17,286 nucleotides of DNA, from NCBI GenBank assembly GCA_030425615.1, contig JAUIAI010000004.1, forward strand, positions 1-17,286, written 5' to 3'. The stretch's first letter is position 1; the number at the start of each line of letters is the position of its first letter. Positions 1 through 6,358 of this stretch are shown piece by piece. The stretch comes from Gammaproteobacteria bacterium. GTDB lineage: Bacteria > Pseudomonadota > Gammaproteobacteria > Burkholderiales > Burkholderiaceae_E. Below the pieces are notes generated by a model. That model did not search any database and was not told the origin of the DNA. It was given only the letters and a program-made list of their open reading frames with translations. The translations under genes were made by a program, and so were the position numbers.

Positions 1-235
1 CGAGCGGCCAGGCGAGCCCCGGGAACCAGGGCATGCGGCCGGTGTAGAGCAACTTCTCGGTGCCCGTGCTGATCGCGCTGTGGTGCACGGCGATTACGAC
101 GTCGTCGTCGGCGGCGGCACGCAACGGCGTGTGCTCCAGCTCGACTCGTCCCGGCCCGGGAAACCGAACCGCGAGTGCCGCGGCCCGTGCAACGGGCCGC
201 GTGACCGAACCTGGTTTTTTGTGCGCGACTGTCAA
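1..235 (-). CDS. bchC: BchC, bacteriochlorophyllide a dehydrogenase (N-terminal part, cut by the window edge)
   Basis: BchC oxidises the 3-(1-hydroxyethyl) group of bacteriochlorophyllide to the 3-acetyl group, a late step of bacteriochlorophyll a synthesis. About 78 residues are visible on the minus strand and the frame stays open to base 1. They contain the family N-terminal signature of the medium-chain dehydrogenase type, STGTEKLLYTGRMPWFPGLA, at roughly residues 51-70. No ATG or GTG lies in frame before the conserved part. I chose TTG at 235 because a strong Shine-Dalgarno GGGAGG (251 down to 246) sits 10 bases upstream. The gene follows crtF in the same direction, the crtE-crtF-bchC order that in purple bacteria leads into bchXYZ and puf genes. 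A promoter with two CrtJ-type palindromes lies between crtF and bchC. Identity is sure from the motif; the exact start is less so. Confidence 0.88.
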   Translation of the reverse strand, partial: MTVAHKKPGSVTRPVARAAALAVRFPGPGRVELEHTPLRAAADDDVVIAVHHSAISTGTEKLLYTGRMPWFPGLAWPL

Positions 236-255
236 CGTTTCCGAGCCTCCCTGTG

Positions 256-273
256 TGTCAATCTACTCTTACT
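256..273. promoter_or_regulatory. CrtJ/PpsR-type palindrome, bchC promoter, proximal site
   Basis: The plus strand reads TGT-N12-ACT, one mismatch from the TGT-N12-ACA consensus of the redox/light repressor CrtJ (PpsR). It covers the -10 region of the leftward bchC promoter and ends exactly 8 bases before the second palindrome at 282-299. A pair with this spacing is known from bchC promoters of purple bacteria. Confidence 0.65.
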
Positions 274-287
274 ATTTTGTACGTCAA
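260..287 (-). promoter_or_regulatory. Predicted sigma-70 promoter of bchC
   Basis: On the minus strand TTGACG (287-282) is followed after 16 bases by TAGATT (265-260), giving 5/6 and 4/6 matches to the sigma-70 hexamers. Each hexamer lies inside one of the two CrtJ-type palindromes, so repressor binding would block polymerase. Transcription would start near 253, just before the bchC Shine-Dalgarno. Read-through from crtEF is also expected. Confidence 0.55.
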
Positions 288-299
288 GTATTTTTGACA
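282..299. promoter_or_regulatory. CrtJ/PpsR-type palindrome, bchC promoter, distal site
   Basis: The plus strand reads CGT-N12-ACA with the perfect inverted arms GTCAA and TTGAC. It has one mismatch to TGT-N12-ACA, overlaps the crtF stop codon (284-286) and contains the -35 hexamer of the bchC promoter. It lies exactly 8 bases from the site at 256-273. Confidence 0.68.
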
Positions 300-1453
300 G
301 TCGAAGGTCGCTCGGCGATCAGCACCCGGACGAGTTCAGGCAGCCGGGACGGACGCTCGCGCACCCGCACGAAGCCCGCGCCGGACAGCAGACCGGTGAG
401 CTCCGCACGCGTGCGCGGTCTTCCGGACCCCATGGCCCGCAGGTAGACGCCGAAGTAGGCATCCGCGATCCGCTCGCCGCCGCGGGTGCCCGCCATCGGC
501 TCGGCCAGCAGCAACCTGCCGCCTGGGGGCAGGGCCCGGAACGCGGCCGCCAGCAACTGCGCGAGCGGTGCATCGTCGTGGTCGTGTGCGATCCGTACCA
601 GCGTGATCAGATCGGCCACCGCCGGCAGCGCATCGCGCAGGAAGTCGCCTCCGTGGACGCCGACCCGGACGCCGTTCGGCAACCGGGCGGCCAGGCGTTC
701 GCGCGCCAGGGCCGCGACCGGCGGCAGATCGAACAGATGCAGCGCGGGCGGGCGATCACCCGCCGCCACGGTGGCCAGGAACACCCCGCTGCCCCCGCCG
801 ACATCGAGCACCGCGCGATGTCGCGTCAGCGGGTAGGCCGCCAGCACCGTCTGCGCCACCAGGGTCTGCGACTCGGCCATCAGTGCCGTGTACTCGGCGA
901 CACGCTCCGGTTGCAGACGACCCGTGTCGTCGCCGTCCGCATAGGCCCAGTAGCGCGCCAGCCCGCCGGGCGGCGTGCGCAGGCAGGCCAATGGATCGGT
1001 CAGGTCGCGATAGAGCAGACGATGATGACGGATCATGGCGACCAGTCCGGGGTCGCCCGCGATCACCGCACCGTGAGCTCCGAGCCCGTAGTGCGCAACG
1101 CCGTCACGATGCTCGCGACGCAGAAGCCGCAGCGCGACTGCGGCATCGAGTAGCGTGATCAACGCCTCCGGGCTCAGATCCGCCCCGTGCGGATTGCCGG
1201 CCAGGATCTCGTTCACGGCACGCGGTCCGCCGGCGAGGCGCGAGAACAACCCCAGCTCCACGCAGGCCGCCAGCACCTGGCTGTAGACGAAACCGGCGCA
1301 GAGATCGAACAGGGAGCGCAACTGACGCCGCGCGACCCAGCGCACCGGCGGCAGCGCCATCAGGCGCCGCTGCAGCGCCGGGTTGGCCAACAGGCGGTCC
1401 CGCCAGCGTGCGAACACGAACGCGAACGACAGGGCGCCCGCGCCGGGAAGCAT
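284..1453 (-). CDS. crtF: CrtF, hydroxyneurosporene/demethylspheroidene O-methyltransferase
   Basis: CrtF uses S-adenosylmethionine to methylate the C-1 hydroxyl of acyclic carotenoids such as 1-hydroxy intermediates of the spheroidene and spirilloxanthin pathways. The 389-residue product has an N-terminal helical dimerisation part and a C-terminal Rossmann fold whose SAM loop VLDVGGGSG is at about residues 215-223. This layout and length match bacterial plant-type O-methyltransferases of the CrtF family. ATG at 1453 shares bases with the crtE stop (TGATG overlap); a GTG at 1456 directly before it is an equally possible start. The stop lies inside the bchC operator. The gene is coupled to crtE upstream and followed by bchC. 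Confidence 0.9.
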   Translation of the reverse strand: MLPGAGALSFAFVFARWRDRLLANPALQRRLMALPPVRWVARRQLRSLFDLCAGFVYSQVLAACVELGLFSRLAGGPRAVNEILAGNPHGADLSPEALITLLDAAVALRLLRREHRDGVAHYGLGAHGAVIAGDPGLVAMIRHHRLLYRDLTDPLACLRTPPGGLARYWAYADGDDTGRLQPERVAEYTALMAESQTLVAQTVLAAYPLTRHRAVLDVGGGSGVFLATVAAGDRPPALHLFDLPPVAALARERLAARLPNGVRVGVHGGDFLRDALPAVADLITLVRIAHDHDDAPLAQLLAAAFRALPPGGRLLLAEPMAGTRGGERIADAYFGVYLRAMGSGRPRTRAELTGLLSGAGFVRVRERPSRLPELVRVLIAERPSTVKNT

Positions 1454-2322
1454 CACGCGGCGACGGGCAGCAGATCGGCCGGCACGAACTGCAGCGCCTG
1501 CGCCCGTACGAGGGTGGCGAGCGGCTCGCGGCCCGCGCAGTCCGGAATCGACGCGACCGCCTGCTCGACCCGCTCGCGAAGCCTGAGCGCCGCGCCATGC
1601 AGGCCCAGTTCCCTGACCGCGCTGGGGCGGTCGAGCGCGACGTCCCGGCCCACGGGCTTGCCGATGCGGTCGGCCGAGGAGCGGGCGTCGAGGATGTCGT
1701 CCGCGATCTGGAATGCTTCCCCGATGCCGTCGCCGAGCGCGCGCCAGGGCTCGGGGGAGACGCCGGCGGCGGCCGCACCCGCCATGGTGGCACCGGCGAA
1801 GAGCGCGCCCGTCTTCTCGCGCTGGTAGCGCTCCAGCGGAACCCCGGGTTCACACTCGCGCGCCTGCCCGGCCACGATACCCGAGGGCATGCCCACCGCG
1901 CGGCAGAGAGTGACCACCAGGCCGCTCTGCAGCGCCGGCAGATGGGCGACGCGGCGGGCGACGGTTTCGAAGGCCAGCACGATCAGCGCGTCGCCCGTGA
2001 GGACGGCGATGCGTTCGCCGAACGCCGCGTGCACCGAGGGCTTGCCGCGACGCATCGGCGAATCGTCGAAACACGGAAGATCGTCGTGCACCAGCGATGC
2101 GCAGTGCAGCAGTTCGATCGCGGCGCAGACCGCGTCGGTGGCGGCGGGGTACGGATCGCGACAGGCCAGGGCCACCGCCTGCGTCAGTCGCGGCCGGATG
2201 CGCGCCCCGCCCGGAAACACGGCATGCTGCAACGCGTCTTCCAGCAACCCCGGCCCTTCGGGCGACTGGGTCAGTTTCAGCGCCGCCTGCAATGCCCCTT
2301 CGATACGCTCGCGTGCTTCCAT
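1453..2322 (-). CDS. crtE: CrtE, geranylgeranyl diphosphate synthase
   Basis: CrtE condenses farnesyl and isopentenyl diphosphate to geranylgeranyl diphosphate, the precursor of phytoene and of the bacteriochlorophyll tail. The 289-residue protein carries the first aspartate-rich motif DDLPCFD at residues 80-86, in the bacterial DDxxxxD form, and the second motif DDILD at 208-212, both needed for Mg-diphosphate binding. The FPGGARIRPRL segment near residue 36 is also typical of prenyl synthases. ATG 2322 is preceded by a strong AGGAGG five bases upstream. It is first in the leftward crtE-crtF-bchC unit and is divergent from crtD, sharing a promoter region with two CrtJ-type palindromes. Confidence 0.93.
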   Translation of the reverse strand: MEARERIEGALQAALKLTQSPEGPGLLEDALQHAVFPGGARIRPRLTQAVALACRDPYPAATDAVCAAIELLHCASLVHDDLPCFDDSPMRRGKPSVHAAFGERIAVLTGDALIVLAFETVARRVAHLPALQSGLVVTLCRAVGMPSGIVAGQARECEPGVPLERYQREKTGALFAGATMAGAAAAGVSPEPWRALGDGIGEAFQIADDILDARSSADRIGKPVGRDVALDRPSAVRELGLHGAALRLRERVEQAVASIPDCAGREPLATLVRAQALQFVPADLLPVAA

Positions 2323-2360
2323 CTGGGCCTCCTCGGTGACCGGACGGGCAACCTGTCCAT

Positions 2361-2378
2361 AGACAGTTTATGCTGACA
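2361..2378. promoter_or_regulatory. CrtJ/PpsR-type palindrome, crtE/crtD region, left site (imperfect)
   Basis: Reads AGA-N12-ACA; the right arm TGACA is good and the left arm is degenerate. It ends exactly 8 bases before the perfect site at 2387-2404. It overlaps the -10 region of crtE. By itself it would not be convincing; the spacing to its partner, the same as at bchC and hemA, is the main support. Confidence 0.5.
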
Positions 2379-2392
2379 CTTGTATTTGTCAG
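2365..2392 (-). promoter_or_regulatory. Predicted sigma-70 promoter of crtE
   Basis: The minus strand has CTGACA (2392-2387), 16 bases, then TAAACT (2370-2365), matching the consensus hexamers at 5/6 and 4/6. Position and spacing relative to the two palindromes are the same as at bchC, with the -35 box in the distal palindrome and the -10 box in the proximal one. Transcription would begin near 2358. Confidence 0.5.
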
Positions 2393-2404
2393 TTCTTATG
2401 TACA
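2387..2404. promoter_or_regulatory. CrtJ/PpsR palindrome, crtE/crtD region, perfect consensus
   Basis: Reads TGTCAGTTCTTATGTACA, an exact TGT-N12-ACA. It lies between divergent crtE and crtD, 32 bases before the chosen crtD start. It covers the -35 box of crtE and could repress both directions. No convincing separate crtD promoter could be read in the GC-poor stretch around it. Confidence 0.72.
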
Positions 2405-2436
2405 CCATAAGGCATGGTCCGAGTCTCGTCAACAAC

Positions 2437-3960
2437 ATGAAGCCCGCCACGGGCACCCCCCGGGTCGTGGTCGTCGGCGCCGGTGTCGGAGGTCTGATCG
2501 CCGCGATCGAATGCGCCAGCCGGGGGCTGCGCGTCAGTCTGCTCGAGCGCGCACCGCATCCGGGCGGCAAGCTCCGCGCCGAGTGCCCCGGCGGACGCGC
2601 GACCGACGCCGGCCCGACCGTCTTCACCTGGCCGGAGGTGATCGACGAGACCCTCGCTCGGGCGGGTACCCGCCTCGACGAGCATCTCGGTCTGCGCCGC
2701 CTGGACGTGCTTGCGCGCCACTTCTGGGAAGACGGCAGCCGTCTGGATCTGTTCGCCGATCGCGACCGCGCGGCGGCCGCGATCGCCGACTGGTCGAGCC
2801 CGGCCGAGGCCGACCGCTACCGCACGTTCTGCGACGAGACCGCCGCGATGTTCGAAGCGCTCGAACAGCCGTTCATGCGCCACCCGCGCGGCAGCGCGCC
2901 CGCGTTGAGCTGGCGCATGGCACGCAGCAACCCGAAGGGCCTGGCTTTGATCCAGCCGTTCGCCACGCTCTGGGACACGCTGACCCGCCGTTTCCGGGAC
3001 CCGCGCCTCGTGCAGCTGTTCGGACGCTACGCCACCTACTGCGGCTCGTCCCCTTTCCTGGCGCCGGCCACGCTGATGCTCATCGCCCATGTGGAAGCGC
3101 GTGGCGTCTGGGTCGTCGAGGACGGGCTCTATCGGCTGGCCGACGCGCTCGCGGAAGTGGCGTGCGCGCAGGGTGTCGCCCTCGAGACGGCTGCCGAAGT
3201 GAGCCGTCTCCAGGTGCAGGGTGGCCGCGTACGCGGGGTCGTGCTCGGTGACGGTCGGGTGCTGGCCGCGGACGCCGTCGTGTTCAATGGTGATGCCGCC
3301 GCGCTCGCCCAGGGCCGCCTCGGCGCGGAGGCACGGCGCGCGGGTACCCCGATGCCCGCCGCCCGGCGATCACTCTCCGCCCTGACCTGGCACCTGCAGG
3401 CCGACGCAGGCGCTGCGCCTCTGTCCTATCACAACGTCTTCTTCGCACCCGACAGCGAACGCGAGTTCGACGCGCTGTTCGCCGCACGGAAGGTCCCGTC
3501 CGATGGGACCGTCTACGTGTGCGCGCCCGACCGGGTCGGGGAAGCCATCGCCGCGCAATCGGACGAGCCGGCGGAGCGCGGCGCCGGCGAACGCCTGATG
3601 TGCCTGATCAACGCCCCGGCCGACGGCGACCAGGTTCCGCCACCCGGTCGCGAGTCGGCCGCACGCGAGGCGATCGTCGAACGCCTCGCCGCGTGCTCGG
3701 TGACGATCCGACCCGTCGCGGACACCGACGTCTTCACCACCCCCGCGCACTTCGAACGGCGCTTCCCGGCCACCGGCGGCGCACTGTACGGCCGCGTCAG
3801 CCATGGTTGGCGCGCGAGCTTCGAGCGGCCCGGTGCGCGCACGGCGATCGCCGGTCTCTACCAGAGTGGCGGCAGTGCGCACCCCGGCGCGGGCGTGCCG
3901 ATGGCCGCGCTCTCGGGCCGACTGGCCGCCGAGGCCCTGTTCGAGGACTTCCGTGTCTGA
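2437..3960 (+). CDS. crtD: CrtD, hydroxyneurosporene/methoxyneurosporene desaturase (C-3,4 desaturase)
   Basis: CrtD introduces the C-3,4 double bond into hydroxylated acyclic carotenoids on the way to spirilloxanthin or spheroidene. The 507-residue FAD enzyme of the CrtI/CrtD family starts with the dinucleotide-binding motif VVVGAGVGGL at about residues 11-20, followed by the ERAPHPGGK segment. It ends with the family signature GGSAHPGAGVPMAALSG. CrtD rather than CrtI is favoured by position next to crtC and by a second, better CrtI homologue in this window. ATG 2437 is chosen because the FAD motif then sits close to the N-terminus as usual. Earlier in-frame starts (TTG 2380, ATG 2398) fall within the operator. 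No good Shine-Dalgarno is visible. The end overlaps crtC by 8 bases. Confidence 0.9.
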   Translation: MKPATGTPRVVVVGAGVGGLIAAIECASRGLRVSLLERAPHPGGKLRAECPGGRATDAGPTVFTWPEVIDETLARAGTRLDEHLGLRRLDVLARHFWEDGSRLDLFADRDRAAAAIADWSSPAEADRYRTFCDETAAMFEALEQPFMRHPRGSAPALSWRMARSNPKGLALIQPFATLWDTLTRRFRDPRLVQLFGRYATYCGSSPFLAPATLMLIAHVEARGVWVVEDGLYRLADALAEVACAQGVALETAAEVSRLQVQGGRVRGVVLGDGRVLAADAVVFNGDAAALAQGRLGAEARRAGTPMPAARRSLSALTWHLQADAGAAPLSYHNVFFAPDSEREFDALFAARKVPSDGTVYVCAPDRVGEAIAAQSDEPAERGAGERLMCLINAPADGDQVPPPGRESAAREAIVERLAACSVTIRPVADTDVFTTPAHFERRFPATGGALYGRVSHGWRASFERPGARTAIAGLYQSGGSAHPGAGVPMAALSGRLAAEALFEDFRV

Positions 3961-4909
3961 ACCGGCGCCCACCTACCCGTCTTTCGATCGCGAAGTGCCC
4001 GACGGCGGCTATGCCTGGTGGTATCTGGATGCCCGCAGCGAGGACGGCTCGCACGCGCTCACGGTGATCGCGTTCATCGGCAGCGTGTTCTCGCCCTATT
4101 ACGCCCGCAGCAGACGGCTCGGCCGGCCGTGGCCCCGCGAGCATTGCGCGCTCAACGTCATCCTCTATCGGCCGCGACATTCCCGCTGGGCGATGACCGA
4201 ACGGTCGGCCGCCGCACTGACCACCTCGCCCAGCGAGATCACTATCGGCCGCAGCCGGCTGCACTGGCACCGCGATGCGCTCACGATCGCTGTCGACGAA
4301 CGGGCCACGCCCTGGCTGACACCGATGCGCGGGCGTATCGTCGTCAGGCCGCGCGCCCTGTTCGCGGACCACCACGCGCTCGATGACGGACGACGCCATT
4401 GGTGGCATCCGGTGGCCCCGGCGGCCGACGTCGAGGTTGCTTTCGAGACACCGGCCGTGCGCTGGCGGGGTGAGGCGTATCTCGACATGAATCACGGCAT
4501 CGAACCGCTCGAGAACGGCTTCTCGGGCTGGCACTGGATGCGCACCCATGCGGTCGCGCGGACCGAGATCGTCTACGCGCCCGTGCCGAGAGCGGGGGCG
4601 CCGCGGCTGATCGCGAACACGTTCGAAGCGGACGGACGGGTGACGCCGCTCGAAGGGCTTCGCGAGCACGCGCTGCCGCGGACCCGCTGGGGACTGCCGC
4701 AGCGCACCCATACGGCGGCCGACCGGGTCCGGCTGGACACCCGGCTGGAGGACACGCCGTTCTACGCACGCAGCGCGCTGACCCTTTCCGGGTCCGGCCA
4801 GTTCGCGCGCGCGATCCACGAGACGATCGACCTCGATCGGTTCGTCAGGCCGTGGGTGCAGGCGATGCTGCCGTTTCGCATGCCGCGCCGTTCACGGCCT
4901 CCGCACTGA
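3953..4909 (+). CDS. crtC: CrtC, acyclic carotenoid 1,2-hydratase
   Basis: CrtC adds water across the terminal C-1,2 double bond of lycopene or neurosporene, giving rhodopin or hydroxyneurosporene. The 318-residue protein has the family blocks PDGGYAWWYLDARSEDG near the N-terminus, AFIGSVFSPYYA, CALNVILY, MTER and GEAYLDMNHGIEPLE around residues 175-190. Start GTG 3953 lies within the crtD end (GTGTCTGA), with GAGG six bases upstream, implying translational coupling. It forms a two-gene crtD-crtC unit. The stop is 1 base from the stop of the convergent 88-residue gene, so no intergenic terminator exists between the units. Confidence 0.9.
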   Translation: MSEPAPTYPSFDREVPDGGYAWWYLDARSEDGSHALTVIAFIGSVFSPYYARSRRLGRPWPREHCALNVILYRPRHSRWAMTERSAAALTTSPSEITIGRSRLHWHRDALTIAVDERATPWLTPMRGRIVVRPRALFADHHALDDGRRHWWHPVAPAADVEVAFETPAVRWRGEAYLDMNHGIEPLENGFSGWHWMRTHAVARTEIVYAPVPRAGAPRLIANTFEADGRVTPLEGLREHALPRTRWGLPQRTHTAADRVRLDTRLEDTPFYARSALTLSGSGQFARAIHETIDLDRFVRPWVQAMLPFRMPRRSRPPH

Positions 4910-4910
4910 G

Positions 4911-5177
4911 TCAGCGTCCGGCCGGGGGGCCGGGAGATGCCGACGGTGGAGCGTCGGTCCCGACCGCCGGTGGAGCCTCGGTCCCGACCGCCGCTTCTGC
5001 CCTTGCATCGCGTGAATCATCGCCGCCGTCGGGTCCGGCCACGTTCCCCTCGCCCCGACGCGCCCGCTCTCGCTCGCGGCGGTCCCGGCGAAGCCAGAGC
5101 AACTCACGGATGCCGAATCCAAAGACCAGGCCGAACACCAGCAGCAGCTCGGCCAGGATCAGCCAGTCATCGCTCAC
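4911..5177 (-). CDS. Unnamed small membrane protein coupled to crtB (88 aa)
   Basis: I do not assign a function. The start GTG at 5177 overlaps the crtB stop TGA in a GTGA junction, which argues strongly for a real, translationally coupled last gene of the operon. The 88-residue product begins with a single hydrophobic segment, about residues 5-23, rich in Leu, Phe and Gly. It is followed by a highly charged stretch (RRDRRERERARRGEG, about 30-44) and an acidic, Pro/Ala-rich tail. By the positive-inside rule this suggests a short outer N-terminus, one membrane span and a cytoplasmic tail. The tail includes an 8-residue duplication from a 24-bp tandem repeat. It could help membrane placement of carotenoid enzymes, but only its position supports that. 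It is not TspO/CrtK, which has five spans. Confidence 0.72.
   Translation of the reverse strand: MSDDWLILAELLLVFGLVFGFGIRELLWLRRDRRERERARRGEGNVAGPDGGDDSRDARAEAAVGTEAPPAVGTDAPPSASPGPPAGR
4945..4992. repeat. Two-copy 24-bp tandem repeat in the small membrane protein gene
   Basis: Bases 4945-4968 and 4969-4992 are 24-bp units differing at one position. They encode two copies of an octapeptide of the type VGTEAPPA in the acidic tail of the 88-residue protein. Each unit contains a short self-complementary CGGTC-CC-GACCG. The reading frame is kept. Confidence 0.85.
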
Positions 5178-6358
5178 GGCGCGCCACGCCCGGTGCGGGC
5201 ATCGCGCTCGAGTCGCTCGAGCAGATGGAAGACCCCCAGGCACGCCTGGCGGAATCCGGCCGCCGGATGGATCGTCGGGCCCGTGGCGGGACCGACGGCC
5301 TGAACCCCGAACGAACCGCGCAGGACAGGATGGTCGTTCATCGGCGACGCCCGACCCTGCGCCGGTGATTCCCCGACCGCCCGCACCAGGTACCCGGTCT
5401 CGGGCAGAGCCGGGTCGCACGAGGGCACGCCCCCCACAGCGCAGGCGGCCAATGCCCGCAACAGGCCGTAACCCTTGCGAAGCGATGGGACGACGGCGCG
5501 GCCGGCGAACGGATCGCCGCCCCGACGCAGCAGTTCCGCGCCGATCTCGGCGTAGAGCAGGCGGGCCGCGTGCATGCCGGGCCGGCTGGATGCCGGCAGT
5601 GCCGCGATACCGCTCGCCGCCCGGTCGTAGAGCGTGTCCGCATGCGCCAGAAGCCGGGCCACCACGGCATTCAGGGCAGGCGAGGCCGTGGGGTCGCGCA
5701 GCCACGATTCCGGCTCGAGCCCAGCCTCCCGCATCCAGTCCCGGGGCAGGTAGAGGCGGCCGCGCCGAGCGTCCTCTGCGACGTCGCGGGCGATGTTGGT
5801 CAGTTGCATCGCCACGCCGAGATCGGCCGCGCGGGCGAGCACGTTCGGCTCACGGACGCTCATCAGCAAAGCCATCATGACACCCACGGCACCCGCCACG
5901 CGCGCGCCGTAGTCGCGCAACTCACCGATGGAGGCATAGGACCGCGACTCGACGTCCCAGGCGAAGCCTTCGAGCAGAGCCGCCGGCAGCGCCACCGGAA
6001 TCCTGCACTCACCCATCAGCGCCGCCATGTCGCGATCGACCGGATCCGCGCCGGGCATGCCGGCATCGATCGCGCGCAACCTGGCCTGCAGCGCTTCGAG
6101 CGCCCGAGCCGGGTCCGGACTCTCGTCGATGGCGTCATCGGCCACGCGGCACCAGGCGTAGAGCACGGTCGCCCGCGACGCGAGATCGCGCGGCAGCAGC
6201 AGCGAGGCCGCGAAGAACGAGCGCGAACCGCCGCGCAGCCGCTCGCGGTGTCCGGCACCGGCAGCTTCCGGTGCGGCGCCTGCGTCCCGGTCCCGCTCCC
6301 GGTCCCGGGCGACCGGCGCCCCGGCTGGACCGGCGGCCTGCACGAGGGGCGCACTCAT
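5174..6358 (-). CDS. crtB: CrtB, phytoene synthase
   Basis: CrtB joins two geranylgeranyl diphosphates to phytoene, the first carotenoid-specific step. The 394-residue protein carries both aspartate-rich motifs of squalene/phytoene synthases, DDAID at residues 74-78 and RDVAED at 191-196, plus YAWCRVADD and QLTNIARD signatures and the substrate-flap SRSFF near 45-49. The first 35 or so residues are low-complexity (Arg/Asp/Ala rich), and about 65 residues after the catalytic core form a C-terminal extension with no recognisable domain. ATG 6358 overlaps the crtI stop (ATGA) and GTGA links it to the small membrane gene, so it sits in the middle of a tightly coupled operon. Confidence 0.93.
   Translation of the reverse strand: MSAPLVQAAGPAGAPVARDRERDRDAGAAPEAAGAGHRERLRGGSRSFFAASLLLPRDLASRATVLYAWCRVADDAIDESPDPARALEALQARLRAIDAGMPGADPVDRDMAALMGECRIPVALPAALLEGFAWDVESRSYASIGELRDYGARVAGAVGVMMALLMSVREPNVLARAADLGVAMQLTNIARDVAEDARRGRLYLPRDWMREAGLEPESWLRDPTASPALNAVVARLLAHADTLYDRAASGIAALPASSRPGMHAARLLYAEIGAELLRRGGDPFAGRAVVPSLRKGYGLLRALAACAVGGVPSCDPALPETGYLVRAVGESPAQGRASPMNDHPVLRGSFGVQAVGPATGPTIHPAAGFRQACLGVFHLLERLERDARTGRGAP

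Noticed and set aside
80..1153. Plus-strand open frames over bchC and crtF
   Set aside because: Antisense to crtF and bchC, both with clear family motifs.
2374..2391. TGACA-N8-TGTCA as an independent operator
   Set aside because: It consists of the right arm of one TGT-N12-ACA palindrome and the left arm of the next; the same layout at the other promoters makes the pair reading better.
2380..2436. Earlier crtD starts (TTG 2380 or ATG 2398)
   Set aside because: They lie in the operator and would add residues before the FAD motif not typical of the family.
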